Source of the DNA: Pelotomaculum isophthalicicum JI
Lineage (GTDB): Bacteria > Bacillota > Desulfotomaculia > Desulfotomaculales > Pelotomaculaceae
Assembly: GCF_029478095.1 (NCBI RefSeq)
Contig: NZ_JAKOAV010000015.1
Coordinates: 35,332-89,019, forward strand
Direction of reading: 5' to 3'
Length of the DNA stretch: 53,688 nucleotides
The position numbers and the translations under genes were made by a program. The number at the start of each line of letters is the position of its first letter. Within the stretch, counting starts at the first letter, position 1. Below, in pieces: positions 19,011-27,942 of this stretch. Below the pieces are notes generated by a model. The model ran no database searches and was not told the DNA's origin. It worked only from the letters and a program-made list of their open reading frames with translations.

Positions 19011-20669
19011 CTAACCAAGCATTTTGCTCAATGATTCACCTGGTGGAACCATAGGCATGACGTTTTCTTCACTCTCCACCATGAAATCAATCATTACCGG
19101 CTTACTGGAACGGATCGCCTGCTCCAAAACAGGTGTTATCTCAGACCGTTTGGTCACCCTGAACCCTTCCGCGCCATAAGCCTCAGCCAGTTTAACAAAA
19201 TCAGGGTTAAACAACTTCGTATGGGAATAACGGCGGTTATAAAAAAGCTCCTGCCATTGTCTGACCATCCCTAAAAAGCCGTTATCCATAACTGCCACAT
19301 TAATTGGCAGCTCATAGTTCACTGCCGTGCATAATTCCTGAATGTTCATTTGAATACTGCCGTCTCCGGCAATATCAAAAACCGTGTCATCCGGGCAACC
19401 GGCCTGGACGCCGATAGCCGCGGGCATTCCATAGCCCATTGTGCCCAAACCGCCGGAGGAGATAAAAGAACGCGGTTTGGAAAAAGTATAATACTGCGCC
19501 GTCCACATCTGATGCTGGCCCACCTCGGTGGTAATACGGGCATCGCCACCGGTTTGACGGTAAATTTCCTGAATGACAGCCTGGGGTTTCAGTTCCCCGT
19601 TGTCACAAAAATCAATCGGGTACTCTTTTTTCCACGTCTGGATTTTCTCCCGCCAGGCCTCTCCCAATCTTGGCTGGAGTATATCCATCAGCTGTTTTAA
19701 TACTATTTTAACGTCTCCGTTGACGGGAATGTCCACTCTCACATTTTTCCCAATTTCTGCTGGATCTATGTCAATATGAATCACTTTAGCCTCATTAGCG
19801 AAGGTCTCCAGTTTACCGGTAACCCGGTCGTCGAACCGCGCCCCCACGGCAATCAGGAGGTCGCATTCACAAACAGCGAAATTAGCGTATTTAGTCCCGT
19901 GCATGCCGAGCATGCCGAGAGACAGCGGATGGTTTCCCGGAAAGCCCCCCAACCCCATCAGCGTAGTGGCTACCGGCGCCATCAGCAGTTCCGCGAAACG
20001 GACCAGTTCATCCTGCGCTCCGGAAATAACAACACCGCCACCGGCATATATCACCGGCCGCTCGGATTTAGCGATTGCTTTAGCCGCTTCCAACACCTGC
20101 CGCGGGTCAGCTTCACTCACGGGTTTATAGCCGGGCAGGTGCAGTTCTTCCGGCACTATATATTCGCTCGACGTACTGGAAACGTCCTTGGGAATATCGA
20201 TCAGCACCGGGCCAGGCCTGCCGGTAGTAGCTATATAAAACGCCTCCTTGACAATACGAGCCAGTTCGGACGGGTCCCTGACCAGATAGCTGTGCTTTGT
20301 TATCGGCAGGGTAATACCGGTTATGTCCGCCTCCTGGAAGGAATCCCTTCCCAGCAAACTCCAGGGAACCTGGCCGGTAATAGCCACCAGAGGCACTGAA
20401 TCCATGTGGGCGTTGGCAATACCCGTAACCAGATTGGTCGCGCCGGGACCCGAAGTCGCCAGGCAAACCCCCGGCCTGCCGGTAGCGCGGGCGTAACCAT
20501 CCGCGGCGTGAGCCGCCCCCTGTTCGTGCCTGCACAGGATGTGCCGGATATCAGCATCGTACAAGGCGTCATAGATCGGTAAGACCTGGCCTCCGGGGTA
20601 GCCGAAAATTGTGTCCACATTTTCAGCCTCTAAACTTTTGATCAGGATTTCCGCCCCGGAATAATTCAC
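19011..20669 (-). CDS. ilvB: Acetolactate synthase catalytic subunit, first copy
   Basis: ThDP enzyme of branched-chain synthesis paired with the adjacent IlvN. The frame opens at an ATG (20684) overlapping the ilvD stop, but the GGAGG inside that leader points to the GTG at 20669 ([18 protein letters not shown]) as the true start, giving about 552 residues. Motifs are [16 protein letters not shown], the catalytic Glu in [38 protein letters not shown] and [15 protein letters not shown]. The two IlvB copies are clearly paralogous along their whole length, suggesting an old tandem duplication. Confidence 0.96.
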   Translation of the reverse strand: MNYSGAEILIKSLEAENVDTIFGYPGGQVLPIYDALYDADIRHILCRHEQGAAHAADGYARATGRPGVCLATSGPGATNLVTGIANAHMDSVPLVAITGQVPWSLLGRDSFQEADITGITLPITKHSYLVRDPSELARIVKEAFYIATTGRPGPVLIDIPKDVSSTSSEYIVPEELHLPGYKPVSEADPRQVLEAAKAIAKSERPVIYAGGGVVISGAQDELVRFAELLMAPVATTLMGLGGFPGNHPLSLGMLGMHGTKYANFAVCECDLLIAVGARFDDRVTGKLETFANEAKVIHIDIDPAEIGKNVRVDIPVNGDVKIVLKQLMDILQPRLGEAWREKIQTWKKEYPIDFCDNGELKPQAVIQEIYRQTGGDARITTEVGQHQMWTAQYYTFSKPRSFISSGGLGTMGYGMPAAIGVQAGCPDDTVFDIAGDGSIQMNIQELCTAVNYELPINVAVMDNGFLGMVRQWQELFYNRRYSHTKLFNPDFVKLAEAYGAEGFRVTKRSEITPVLEQAIRSSKPVMIDFMVESEENVMPMVPPGESLSKMLG

Positions 20670-20683
20670 ACCGCACACCTCCA

Positions 20684-22345
20684 TTATTCTTCCCTGATGA
20701 TCGCCCCTGTGCTGGCTGAGGTTACATGGCGGGCGTAACGTGCCAGGTAGCCCTTTTTAACCCTTGGTTCCGGCGGCTGCCAATCTTTCAGCCGGGCGGA
20801 GATTTCCACTTCGCTCAGTGCTACGTTCAGGGAGTTATTCGGAATATCGATTTCAATTATATCTCCGTCTTTGAGAATAGCCATCGGGCCGCCCTCGGCC
20901 GCTTCCGGTGAGATATGGCCGATTGAAGCGCCCCGGGTCGCTCCCGAAAAGCGGCCGTCGGTCAATAAAGCCACGTCTTTATCCATTCCCAAGCCGGCGA
21001 CAGTAGCGGTCGGGGTAAGCATTTCCCGCATCCCCGGCCCGCCCCTGGGACCTTCATAACGAATGACGATTACGTCGCCCTTGCTTATTTTTCGCGCTGT
21101 AATAGCCTTGGTAGCCTCGTCCTCGGAATCAAAGACGCGGGCCGGGCCGCTGTGTTTAAGCATTTCCGGCGCCACCCCGGCCTTCTTCACCACCGCCCCG
21201 TCGGGAGCGAGGTTGCCGCGCAGGATGGCGATGCCGCCGCTGGGGCTGTGCGGGTCATCCACACTGCGGATGACATCCCGGCGCGATACCTCCCGGCCGC
21301 TGATTCTATCACCCACAGTGCCGGAGACCGTCCGGGCCTCCAGGTTAATCAGCCCTTTTTTGGACAGTTCGGCCATCACCGCCGGAATTCCCCCCGCTTC
21401 GTCCAGATCCTGAATAAAGAATGGACCCATCGGACTCAATTTGCACAAGTTCGGCGTCCGCTCACTGACCATGTTGACATAATCGAGATTCATTTCCACA
21501 CCCGCTTCGGACGCGATGGCCGGGAGATGAAGCACCGTATTGGTGGAACATCCCAGGGCCATGTCTACCGCCAGTCCGTTGTTGAAAGCATCTTTGGTCA
21601 TAATGTCGGATGGGCGAATACCTTCTTTGACCAGTTTCACAATTTGCCTGCCGGTCATTTTGGCCAGGCGGCGCCGGGCGGCGGACACGGCCAGAACAGT
21701 ACCGTTGCCCGGCAGGGCCATGCCCAGGGCTTCAGTCAAACAGTTCATTGAATTTGCCGTGAACATGCCGGAACATGAACCACAGCCGGGACAGGCCGCT
21801 TCTTCCACTTCGTGCAGTTCGTCCTCAGTCATGCTGCCGGCGTATACCTTGCCTACCGCTTCAAAAAGATTGCTCAGAGATATATTCTGCCCTTGATACA
21901 GGCCGGCCAGCATCGGGCCGCCGCTGACCACGATGGCCGGAATATTCAGCCTGGCCGCGGCCATCAGCATGCCCGGTATTATTTTATCGCAGTTCGGGAT
22001 CAGCACCAGCCCGTCAAACGGGTGAGCCTCAGCCATTACTTCAATGCTGTCCGCGATCAATTCCCTGCTGGCCAGAGAGTATTTCATCCCGGTGTGGTTC
22101 ATAGCTATACCGTCGCAGACAGCTATGGACGGGAATTCAATGGGCGTTCCCCCGGCCATGCGCACGCCGGCTTTCACCGCTTCCGTGAGATCATTCAGAT
22201 GCATATGCCCGGGCACAATCTCATTGAATGAGTTTACCACGCCAATCAGGGGCAACTCCAATTCCTGATCGAGATAACCCAGCGCTTTGAAAAGCGAGCG
22301 GTGGGGAGCTTTTTCAATACCTTTTTTCATTACGTCGCTACGCAA
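20684..22345 (-). CDS. ilvD: Dihydroxy-acid dehydratase
   Basis: Fe-S dehydratase giving 2-ketoisovalerate and 2-keto-3-methylvalerate. The start chosen is the TTG at 22345 (read [19 protein letters not shown]), 7 bases after AAGGAGG, which matches the usual IlvD N-terminus; an in-frame TTG two codons earlier is less likely. 553 residues. Cluster and substrate motifs are [29 protein letters not shown] and [20 protein letters not shown]. An intrinsic terminator precedes it, so its expression depends on read-through from ilvE or an unseen promoter. Confidence 0.97.
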   Translation of the reverse strand: MRSDVMKKGIEKAPHRSLFKALGYLDQELELPLIGVVNSFNEIVPGHMHLNDLTEAVKAGVRMAGGTPIEFPSIAVCDGIAMNHTGMKYSLASRELIADSIEVMAEAHPFDGLVLIPNCDKIIPGMLMAAARLNIPAIVVSGGPMLAGLYQGQNISLSNLFEAVGKVYAGSMTEDELHEVEEAACPGCGSCSGMFTANSMNCLTEALGMALPGNGTVLAVSAARRRLAKMTGRQIVKLVKEGIRPSDIMTKDAFNNGLAVDMALGCSTNTVLHLPAIASEAGVEMNLDYVNMVSERTPNLCKLSPMGPFFIQDLDEAGGIPAVMAELSKKGLINLEARTVSGTVGDRISGREVSRRDVIRSVDDPHSPSGGIAILRGNLAPDGAVVKKAGVAPEMLKHSGPARVFDSEDEATKAITARKISKGDVIVIRYEGPRGGPGMREMLTPTATVAGLGMDKDVALLTDGRFSGATRGASIGHISPEAAEGGPMAILKDGDIIEIDIPNNSLNVALSEVEISARLKDWQPPEPRVKKGYLARYARHVTSASTGAIIREE

Positions 22346-22363
22346 AACCAATCCCTCCTTATT

Positions 22364-22393
22364 GCAAAAAAATAGCCGGTCTACGGCCGGCTA
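22364..22393 (-). terminator. Intrinsic terminator between ilvE and ilvD
   Basis: On the minus strand TAGCCGG, a 7-base loop, CCGGCTA and seven T. It immediately follows ilvE and precedes the ilvD ribosome site by only a few bases. This would lower transcription of the downstream operon relative to ilvE unless antiterminated. Confidence 0.8.
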
Positions 22394-22405
22394 ACACGTC
22401 TGTCT

Positions 22406-23314
22406 TTAACAGCCGCAACCGCAGGTGGACGCGTCTTCCGGAAAAATCAGCGGGCCGTCAACTTTAGTCAGTTCACGGAACGCGGAAATAAGTTCCCAGG
22501 TGATTTTACCCGGCTTGCCGTCGGCAATGACACGTCCGTCTACCTTTACCGTGGGAATGACCTCGGCGGCGGTGCCGGTCAGGAAACATTCGTCGGCATT
22601 GTACACATCGTGCAAGGTAAAAACCTTTTCCTCGACCGGTATACCGGCCTGGCGGGCCAGATCCATTACCGCATTTCGGGTTACCCCTTCCAAAAGGCCT
22701 ATATAAGGTGGAGGAGTTGCAAGGACTCCGTTTTTAATTATAAATATATTGTCCCCCGTGGCTTCAGCCACATATCCTTCCGAGTTGAGCATAATCGCCT
22801 CAGGCACACCGACCAGGTTGGCTTCCATCTTGGCGTAAATATTGTTCAGGTAATTCAACGACTTAACCCGCGGAGTCACCGCGACAGGAATATTCCGGCG
22901 GGTGGAAACAGTAATAAGACTCAAACCATTTTCATATAATTCTTCAGGGTAAAGCCGGATCGAAGCGGTGATACAGAATACCGTGGGCCTCGGGCATTTA
23001 AGCGGATCAAGCCCCAGGTCGCCCTTGCCGCGGGTTACCACCAGGCGGATATAGCCGCTGCGCAGGTTATTGCGGCGCAACGTTTCCAAAACAACCTCCT
23101 GCATCTCTTCTAAGGTCAGCGGAATGTCCAGGCCAATTGTCCTGGCAGATTCATAAAGGCGGACCAAGTGGTCATGCAGCTTGAAAACTCTGCCGTTATA
23201 AGCGCGGATCCCTTCAAAAACCCCGTCGCCGTAAAGGAGACCATGGTCAAAAACAGATACTACCGCCCGCTCCTCGGGCAAATACTCCCCGTCAAGATAA
23301 ATAATCAGGCTCAT
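22406..23314 (-). CDS. ilvE: Branched-chain amino-acid aminotransferase (class IV, PLP)
   Basis: Last step of valine, leucine and isoleucine synthesis. The start chosen is the ATG at 23314 (MSLIIYLDGEYLPEERA), behind GGAGGAG; 24 extra codons upstream lack support. That gives 302 residues, normal for fold-type IV enzymes. Motifs are SVFDHGLLYGDGVFEG, the PLP Lys in PRVKSLNYLNN, EGYVAEATGDNIF and LTGTAAEVIP. A short Cys-rich tail, STCGCGC, ends the protein and is unusual. It is the first gene after the T-box leader. Confidence 0.94.
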   Translation of the reverse strand: MSLIIYLDGEYLPEERAVVSVFDHGLLYGDGVFEGIRAYNGRVFKLHDHLVRLYESARTIGLDIPLTLEEMQEVVLETLRRNNLRSGYIRLVVTRGKGDLGLDPLKCPRPTVFCITASIRLYPEELYENGLSLITVSTRRNIPVAVTPRVKSLNYLNNIYAKMEANLVGVPEAIMLNSEGYVAEATGDNIFIIKNGVLATPPPYIGLLEGVTRNAVMDLARQAGIPVEEKVFTLHDVYNADECFLTGTAAEVIPTVKVDGRVIADGKPGKITWELISAFRELTKVDGPLIFPEDASTCGCGC

Positions 23315-23469
23315 CAGCAACTCCTCCATAAAAAATTTAAGCTCAACGTATATTAAAGAAAAGCCCTTTGGATAAAATTCCAGCAACGGAATTTATCCGT
23401 AGGGTCTTTTAATCCCCGAGTTGTTAATTAAACTACCCTCTACATAATATAAATATATTTAATAAATAA

Positions 23470-23764
23470 AACAACCCCCCACCTGGCACTTGGATAAAAT
23501 GCCAGGGACGAGAGGTTGAAGACCTTGCGCGTTACCACCCTGCTTGCCGCCGCTAAAAGCGGAAGCCCCTTCATGTGCCTATCAAGACACGGCGTTGTAA
23601 CGGGCGCCTGACCCGGCTCAGCTTACTGGCAACCTTTCAGCCGGCAGCTCCGGGGTGATGTAAAGCTATCGTATTCAAGGCGCCGGTTTTCAGCTACCCC
23701 GGCTCTCTGCGGCCCAACACACAAGCTCCTTGTCCCCTTCACAGCCTTTTCCAGATATAACTTG
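23470..23764 (-). ncRNA. T-box riboswitch leader of the branched-chain operon, likely tRNA-Ile responsive
   Basis: The minus strand has the stem I AGAGAG element (23708-23703), the T-box AGGGTGGTAACGCGC (23541-23527) and a strong terminator. The terminator pairs AACCTCTCGTCCCTGGCA with TGCCAGGTGGGGGGTT and runs into T-rich sequence (23517-23461). The likely specifier is ATC (23659-23657) in the segment TTTACATCACCCC, an isoleucine codon. Uncharged tRNA would favour the antiterminator and operon transcription. T-box identity is firm; the codon assignment is by eye. Confidence 0.93.
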
Positions 23765-23770
23765 TTAACC

Positions 23771-23799
23771 AGTATACAAAAAACCTGATAATGTGTCAA
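23771..23799 (-). promoter_or_regulatory. Sigma-A promoter of the ilv/leu/cim operon
   Basis: Minus strand TTGACA (23799-23794), a 17-base spacer and TATACT (23776-23771). This is nearly consensus and places the start of transcription at about 23764, just ahead of the T-box. Confidence 0.88.
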
Positions 23800-23870
23800 G
23801 AAATATTTTACGGGTCTTGAGCCTGCCAAGTCAGCTACGGCTTAACAGAATACTTGCTTCGACCCAAAAC

Positions 23871-23899
23871 ATAACCACCGGCAAATACCGATGGTTATA
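23871..23899 (-). terminator. Probable terminator after the small Cys/Gly-rich ORF
   Basis: ATAACCA and TGGTTAT arms with an internal CCGG/CCG mismatch, followed on the minus strand by ATGTTTTGGG. A weak but well-placed hairpin about 30 bases past the small ORF. Confidence 0.4.
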
Positions 23900-23928
23900 A
23901 AACACAGCCTTCAATTTAGGTTTTAAGC

Positions 23929-24066
23929 TTAAATGCCGCATCCGCAGCCACACATACCTACACCGAAGATGGGCAAGATGAAGATCAGGAAAATGATAAA
24001 CGCCTAGTTACCCCAACCAGTTCCGCAACCTGTGCCACAACCTTCAGCAGCAGTACTGAATCCCAT
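23929..24066 (-). CDS. Small Cys/Gly-rich hydrophobic protein interrupted by an in-frame amber codon
   Basis: An AGGAGTGAT ribosome site sits 5 bases before ATG at 24066. The frame gives MGFSTAAEGCGTGCGTGWGN, then TAG (24006-24004), then AFIIFLIFILPIFG followed by VGMCGCGCGI and TAA: 45 codons counting the amber. The shape (glycine-rich head, one hydrophobic helix, Gly/Cys tail) resembles small YjcZ-type sporulation proteins, but the Cys clusters on both sides are distinctive. The frame is coherent on both sides of the TAG, so this is either a recent nonsense mutation, read-through, or a sequencing error. TAG is used as an ordinary stop by glmS and leuD here. Confidence 0.6.
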
Positions 24067-24273
24067 TTATATCACTCCTTTTGTTTCTATATAATATACA
24101 GGAGATGATCATAGTGTTAACATATGGGTATACACCCAAATTAATCTAGTCTATTTTATGCATTTAATTATAACAAGTCAATTATATATTATATTTAAAA
24201 CTTGTTCGTTAAAGAACGCTTGTTCCGAAGCCATCTACAGAACCTCTTCAATGGTAATATCAATGACATTTCA

Positions 24274-25755
24274 TCAGCTCACTTTTTGACCGGCGAGCGC
24301 ATTCTTCATTTCCTTTACCGCGAGTTCTTCATTAACCTTGCTGACATAGCTAACAGGCATATCTCTTTTTTTCGCTTCATTAATGACCCGGTAATACAGC
24401 TTGTGTCCTATGTGCCTCGCAAAAATGAACACGTGGCCCACACCGTCCAGCAATCTGGTATCGAAATTTTCCGACGTTATAAATATAAAGTGGGGATACC
24501 GCTCTTTCATCTTGCGCTGCCAACGCTCGAACCCGCCGGCCACCGCCACTTTTACTTTTATAACGTCCATGACGGACTCTTCTTGGAGATCGGGCACTTC
24601 CGGCGCATCTACATTATTCAGGGAAAACATCAGACTGCGCAACGCTATAAGCTCTTTCTCTTTTTGTTTTTCCACCAGCATCTGGTTTTCCAGTTCTTTA
24701 ATTTTCTTTCCCATTTCAGCCATCTTTTTGGAGTACATGTTGTCCAGATTTTCCCTTAGTTCAACAACCTGCCTTCTAAATTGTTCAGCCTGCGCTTTGT
24801 AGTGTTCTCTTTCTCCGATTGCGGCTTCAACAGTTTTTTCATAAAACTCCGCGTCTATATATGTCCCGTCTTTGCTGCTATGCAAGTAATGTTCTTTAGC
24901 AGTCTTATACGCTTTCAGGAGCCCTCTGAACAAAAGTCCCGAAACCAGGTATTTTGCGGCCTCAGATGTACTCTCGTGATGAAAACCGGATAAATACGCT
25001 CCGAGAATCTCTTCTATGTCAGCGGCAGATATGGCGATGTCATCGAAAATACGGCTAATGTTCATTCCTTCAGCGTCACATAATCTCTCATAGAAAAAAA
25101 CGTGCTCGGCCAGTTCCTCATCCGCGAGCCGGAATACTGAATCCAGGGTATTTATCTCGCCATACTTTTTATGGATTTGCCGCATCAATTCACGGACATT
25201 TTTCAGCAAGGCCATTTCCATATTTTTATGGCAGAACACTCCAGGGTTGTTTCGCTCCCTCACCATCAGCCTCCCGTGCAGCACACGGCAGACGGACTCA
25301 AACAGGGAGTCCGCTTCTACTTCCTTTCCCCATAGGTTTGCCATACACAGCAAAACAGCTGTCTCAGCGTTCACGCTGCCGGAGTTTCCCAAGCATTCAG
25401 TTCTATCGGCAAAAAATGACTCAAAAGAAATCACGTCATTATTATCAATATACTCAAAAACGTGAGGCCAGCCCTTTTTCATTATGCCGAAGAACTGATC
25501 CCACACTTCGCTGTCGCTGTGCTTTCTCAGGTACATCAGTATGCCGAGAGTTTTTTTAGCGTATTCTTCCTGCTGAGTGGTCCCTTCTCTGACCACAGGA
25601 TGCCGGTAATACTTCGAAGCGCTAGCCAGCCTGAAATATGCCGCTCTTTTATCCTGATAAAGCACATCGATATCATGATAAATCTCCTTTTTCAGTCCAA
25701 AAGCCTCGATAAAAAAAGGCACGAGGTCAACAACTGCCTTGCCGATGACGTCCAC
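24274..25755 (-). CDS. DUF2325-domain protein with central coiled coil, function unknown
   Basis: 493 residues. The C-terminal 90 residues (about 403-490) form a DUF2325 domain: VKVAVAGGFERWQRKM, then ITSENFDTRLLDGVGHVFIF and MPVSYVSKVNE. A coiled coil of about 60 residues precedes it (roughly 320-390, rich in E, K, Q). The N-terminal 310 residues are mostly helical with no motif I recognise. The start is a GTG with GGGAGG almost touching it, so a later start is possible. DUF2325 proteins are common in anaerobic Firmicutes but have no settled role. A decayed copy of its last 23 codons lies at 32887-32958. Upstream is the terminator of the hydrogenase operon, so it is probably transcribed separately. 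Confidence 0.8.
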   Translation of the reverse strand: MDVIGKAVVDLVPFFIEAFGLKKEIYHDIDVLYQDKRAAYFRLASASKYYRHPVVREGTTQQEEYAKKTLGILMYLRKHSDSEVWDQFFGIMKKGWPHVFEYIDNNDVISFESFFADRTECLGNSGSVNAETAVLLCMANLWGKEVEADSLFESVCRVLHGRLMVRERNNPGVFCHKNMEMALLKNVRELMRQIHKKYGEINTLDSVFRLADEELAEHVFFYERLCDAEGMNISRIFDDIAISAADIEEILGAYLSGFHHESTSEAAKYLVSGLLFRGLLKAYKTAKEHYLHSSKDGTYIDAEFYEKTVEAAIGEREHYKAQAEQFRRQVVELRENLDNMYSKKMAEMGKKIKELENQMLVEKQKEKELIALRSLMFSLNNVDAPEVPDLQEESVMDVIKVKVAVAGGFERWQRKMKERYPHFIFITSENFDTRLLDGVGHVFIFARHIGHKLYYRVINEAKKRDMPVSYVSKVNEELAVKEMKNALAGQKVS

Positions 25756-25852
25756 CCTCCCTGGTTTTCAGTAGATCTGTTAAAGCTTAAGCAATTAAAA
25801 TTACAGGCAGAGGACAGGTTAGAAGTTTCTAATTTTCCCGCCCTCTGCGGTT

Positions 25853-25891
25853 AAAAAACCGGACACCTCTACATGTGTACGCTCTGTCCGG
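25853..25891 (-). terminator. Terminator overlapping the 3' end of the hydrogenase operon
   Basis: Minus strand CCGGACA, a 25-base loop, TGTCCGG and six T. The 5' arm lies inside the last codons of the HybB-like gene. A second palindrome (25807-25848, CAGAGG/CCTCTG arms) follows and may be a back-up. Confidence 0.8.
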
Positions 25892-27038
25892 CAGTCATAC
25901 TGCTTTCGTGTGAAACTAAATTTTCTTTCGGCATAATCGGGAAATTCTCAACTACAAAGCAGTAAATGAGAACTAGAGCGCTCCACATGCCAATAGTAAC
26001 TAATATTTCCCAGTCGGTGGGAAAATAATGTCCGCCCGCGCTTTGGGCCATGCCGGTAAAGACAACATTCATCCGGTTGAAGACTACACCGGCGACCACT
26101 AAAACGGAAGCCGTGAAAACGCCCCAGAGCTTGTTGCGGATGCTTGGCACGGCATACATGACGATCGGCAGGAGAACAAATACAATCATTTCTACTAAGA
26201 ACATATTGCTTTCAAAGGAACCGTTGAACGCTTGCGAAAAAACGCCCCGGTAATTCAAGTCAATCACTTTAACAATAAAGTAGACAATCATCATCCACAT
26301 GGTGACACTAGTCAGACTTGAAAACACCGGCAGTTCCGGCTCACGGCGGTAAGCCCTGGCCGCCAGCGTTCCCTCAATAGTAACCATAGCCGGTCCAAGA
26401 AAGAAAGCGGACCACACAAAGAAGAAAGGTATAATCATCGACCACCATAGCGGGTTTAACCTGTTTGCAGCGATGACATAGAGAGAACCCAGCGACGACT
26501 GGTGTAGGGTAGGCAGTACAATTCCTATTATCAGCCAGAAAGGCATGGTTGCGTGAAGTATCTTTTTCAGAGATGGGAAACGCACCCTCTCAAAGAAAAT
26601 ATCCCCGAACTCCAGGATTTGCACAGTTGTGTAGAGAGAGATACACCAGAATACCTCGAACAGCACCGAGTGGTATCCCCAGAAAAAGAAGGGCCGCCAA
26701 AAATTGTACCATCGCCCGATGTCCAGAAAGAGACTGACCAGCGCGATGATATAACCGATTAATGAAGTAAGCAGCGCGGCCCTGGCGATGGGCAGGTACT
26801 TTTCCTTATGCAGCACATGAACGATCAGCGCCGTGCTGAAGCCGCCCCCCGCGAGGGCGATGCCGCAGAGCAGGTCGAAGCCGATCCACAGGCCCCACGG
26901 CCACTGGTCGTTCAGGTTGGTAACTGAGCCGAGGCCGAAGATAAAACGGTATAAAGAAATAGCGACCGCGGCTATCACAAACAAGATTAATAACAATCTG
27001 AATCCGGTAATTCTAAAAGTCCAGTGCTTCTTTTGCAC
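25869..27038 (-). CDS. HybB/NrfD-like integral membrane subunit of the exported hydrogenase
   Basis: Polytopic quinone-interacting subunit of the NrfD/PsrC superfamily, 389 residues. About nine to ten membrane helices are visible, beginning FRLLLILFVIAAVAISLYRF. HybB-like signatures include WPWGLWIGFDLLCGIALAGG, the loop FWRPFFFWGYHS and NRMNVVFTG near the end. It is the last gene of a three-gene operon (30 bases after the ferredoxin subunit). Inferred role: passing electrons between the extracytoplasmic hydrogenase and the menaquinone pool. Confidence 0.9.
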   Translation of the reverse strand: MQKKHWTFRITGFRLLLILFVIAAVAISLYRFIFGLGSVTNLNDQWPWGLWIGFDLLCGIALAGGGFSTALIVHVLHKEKYLPIARAALLTSLIGYIIALVSLFLDIGRWYNFWRPFFFWGYHSVLFEVFWCISLYTTVQILEFGDIFFERVRFPSLKKILHATMPFWLIIGIVLPTLHQSSLGSLYVIAANRLNPLWWSMIIPFFFVWSAFFLGPAMVTIEGTLAARAYRREPELPVFSSLTSVTMWMMIVYFIVKVIDLNYRGVFSQAFNGSFESNMFLVEMIVFVLLPIVMYAVPSIRNKLWGVFTASVLVVAGVVFNRMNVVFTGMAQSAGGHYFPTDWEILVTIGMWSALVLIYCFVVENFPIMPKENLVSHESSMTAGQSVHM

Positions 27039-27068
27039 GAAAACCTCACCTCCGGTCTTAACGTTTTT

Positions 27069-27884
27069 TTATTTCCCGTCGTCATCAACAGGAGCGTACA
27101 TTTCTTCTTCCTCATGCACTCCGGCGCGCCTCTTGGTATACAAATACATGCCGGTCAGCAGGGCGCCCCATCCGACGAATATGAAAGGGGTCCACCTGAG
27201 CACCTGCCAGGTGTATTCGGGAATAGGCTTCTCGGGAACATTGGTCCGAAAGCCGAGTTGTTCGAAGGGAACATCAGAAATGTAAAGCCACGACGTGCCG
27301 CCCGCTTCCTTTACCCCATATATTTGGCCGGTATAGAGATCGGGGTTGGAAGTCAGGCGGTTTTTCGCTTCTCCGACCATTTTATCCCTCTCACCGAAAG
27401 TAATCGCACCCGTGGGACATACGCTGGCGCAGGCAGGCATCTGGCCGTCGGCCAACCGGCCCAGGCACATCTGGCACTTGAGCACTCTGGGAAAAGGTTT
27501 GTCCCACTCGAACCTCAATATGCCGAATGGACAGGCGATCATGCAGTAACGGCAACCTACGCACAGTTTTTCATTGTAAACCACCGGCCCTTCGGGCGTT
27601 TTCTGCAAGGCCTTGGCAAAACAGGCAGAAGCGCAGGCCGGCTCCAGGCAGTGAAAACACTGTTGTTTTACAAAACGTCTGATTTGTTTTTCGCTCTTTT
27701 CGGTACGGTGACTCTGGATCACAGTCCATTTATTCGGCGCCAGTTCAGTGTTGCCGTCCTGAGCCGTCCTGTACCCTTCATTTTGGCCGGGTTCCAGGCC
27801 ATTGTACAACCGGCAGGCGACAACACAACTTTCACAGCCGATACACTTGGTGATATCGACTAGCGCTCCCATATTTCTGGTCAA
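27069..27884 (-). CDS. HybA-like four-cluster ferredoxin subunit with C-terminal membrane anchor
   Basis: Electron-transfer subunit of DMSO-reductase/HybA type, 271 residues. Four Cys groups for [4Fe-4S] clusters are readable: CIGCESCVVAC, CFHCLEPACASAC, CVGCRYCMIACPFG and CQMCLGR...CASVCPTG. A single helix near residues 228-248 (TPFIFVGWGALLTGMYLYT) anchors it, followed by an acidic tail. No Tat or Sec signal is present, so export presumably occurs as a complex with the Tat-signalled catalytic subunit. The start is a TTG behind AGGGTGG. It sits between the catalytic and HybB-like genes. Confidence 0.92.
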   Translation of the reverse strand: MTRNMGALVDITKCIGCESCVVACRLYNGLEPGQNEGYRTAQDGNTELAPNKWTVIQSHRTEKSEKQIRRFVKQQCFHCLEPACASACFAKALQKTPEGPVVYNEKLCVGCRYCMIACPFGILRFEWDKPFPRVLKCQMCLGRLADGQMPACASVCPTGAITFGERDKMVGEAKNRLTSNPDLYTGQIYGVKEAGGTSWLYISDVPFEQLGFRTNVPEKPIPEYTWQVLRWTPFIFVGWGALLTGMYLYTKRRAGVHEEEEMYAPVDDDGK

Positions 27885-27942
27885 TATATACCACCCTTTC
27901 GTTAACCACTTATTTAAAAAGAACAGTCAGATACATTCCCAT

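Noticed and set aside
23623-23829. 68-residue open frame upstream of ilvE
   Set aside because: It covers the promoter and stem I of the T-box leader and has no coding signature.
24004-24006. Genome-wide reassignment of TAG as sense
   Set aside because: glmS and leuD both end at TAG where their families normally end, so TAG is a working stop here.
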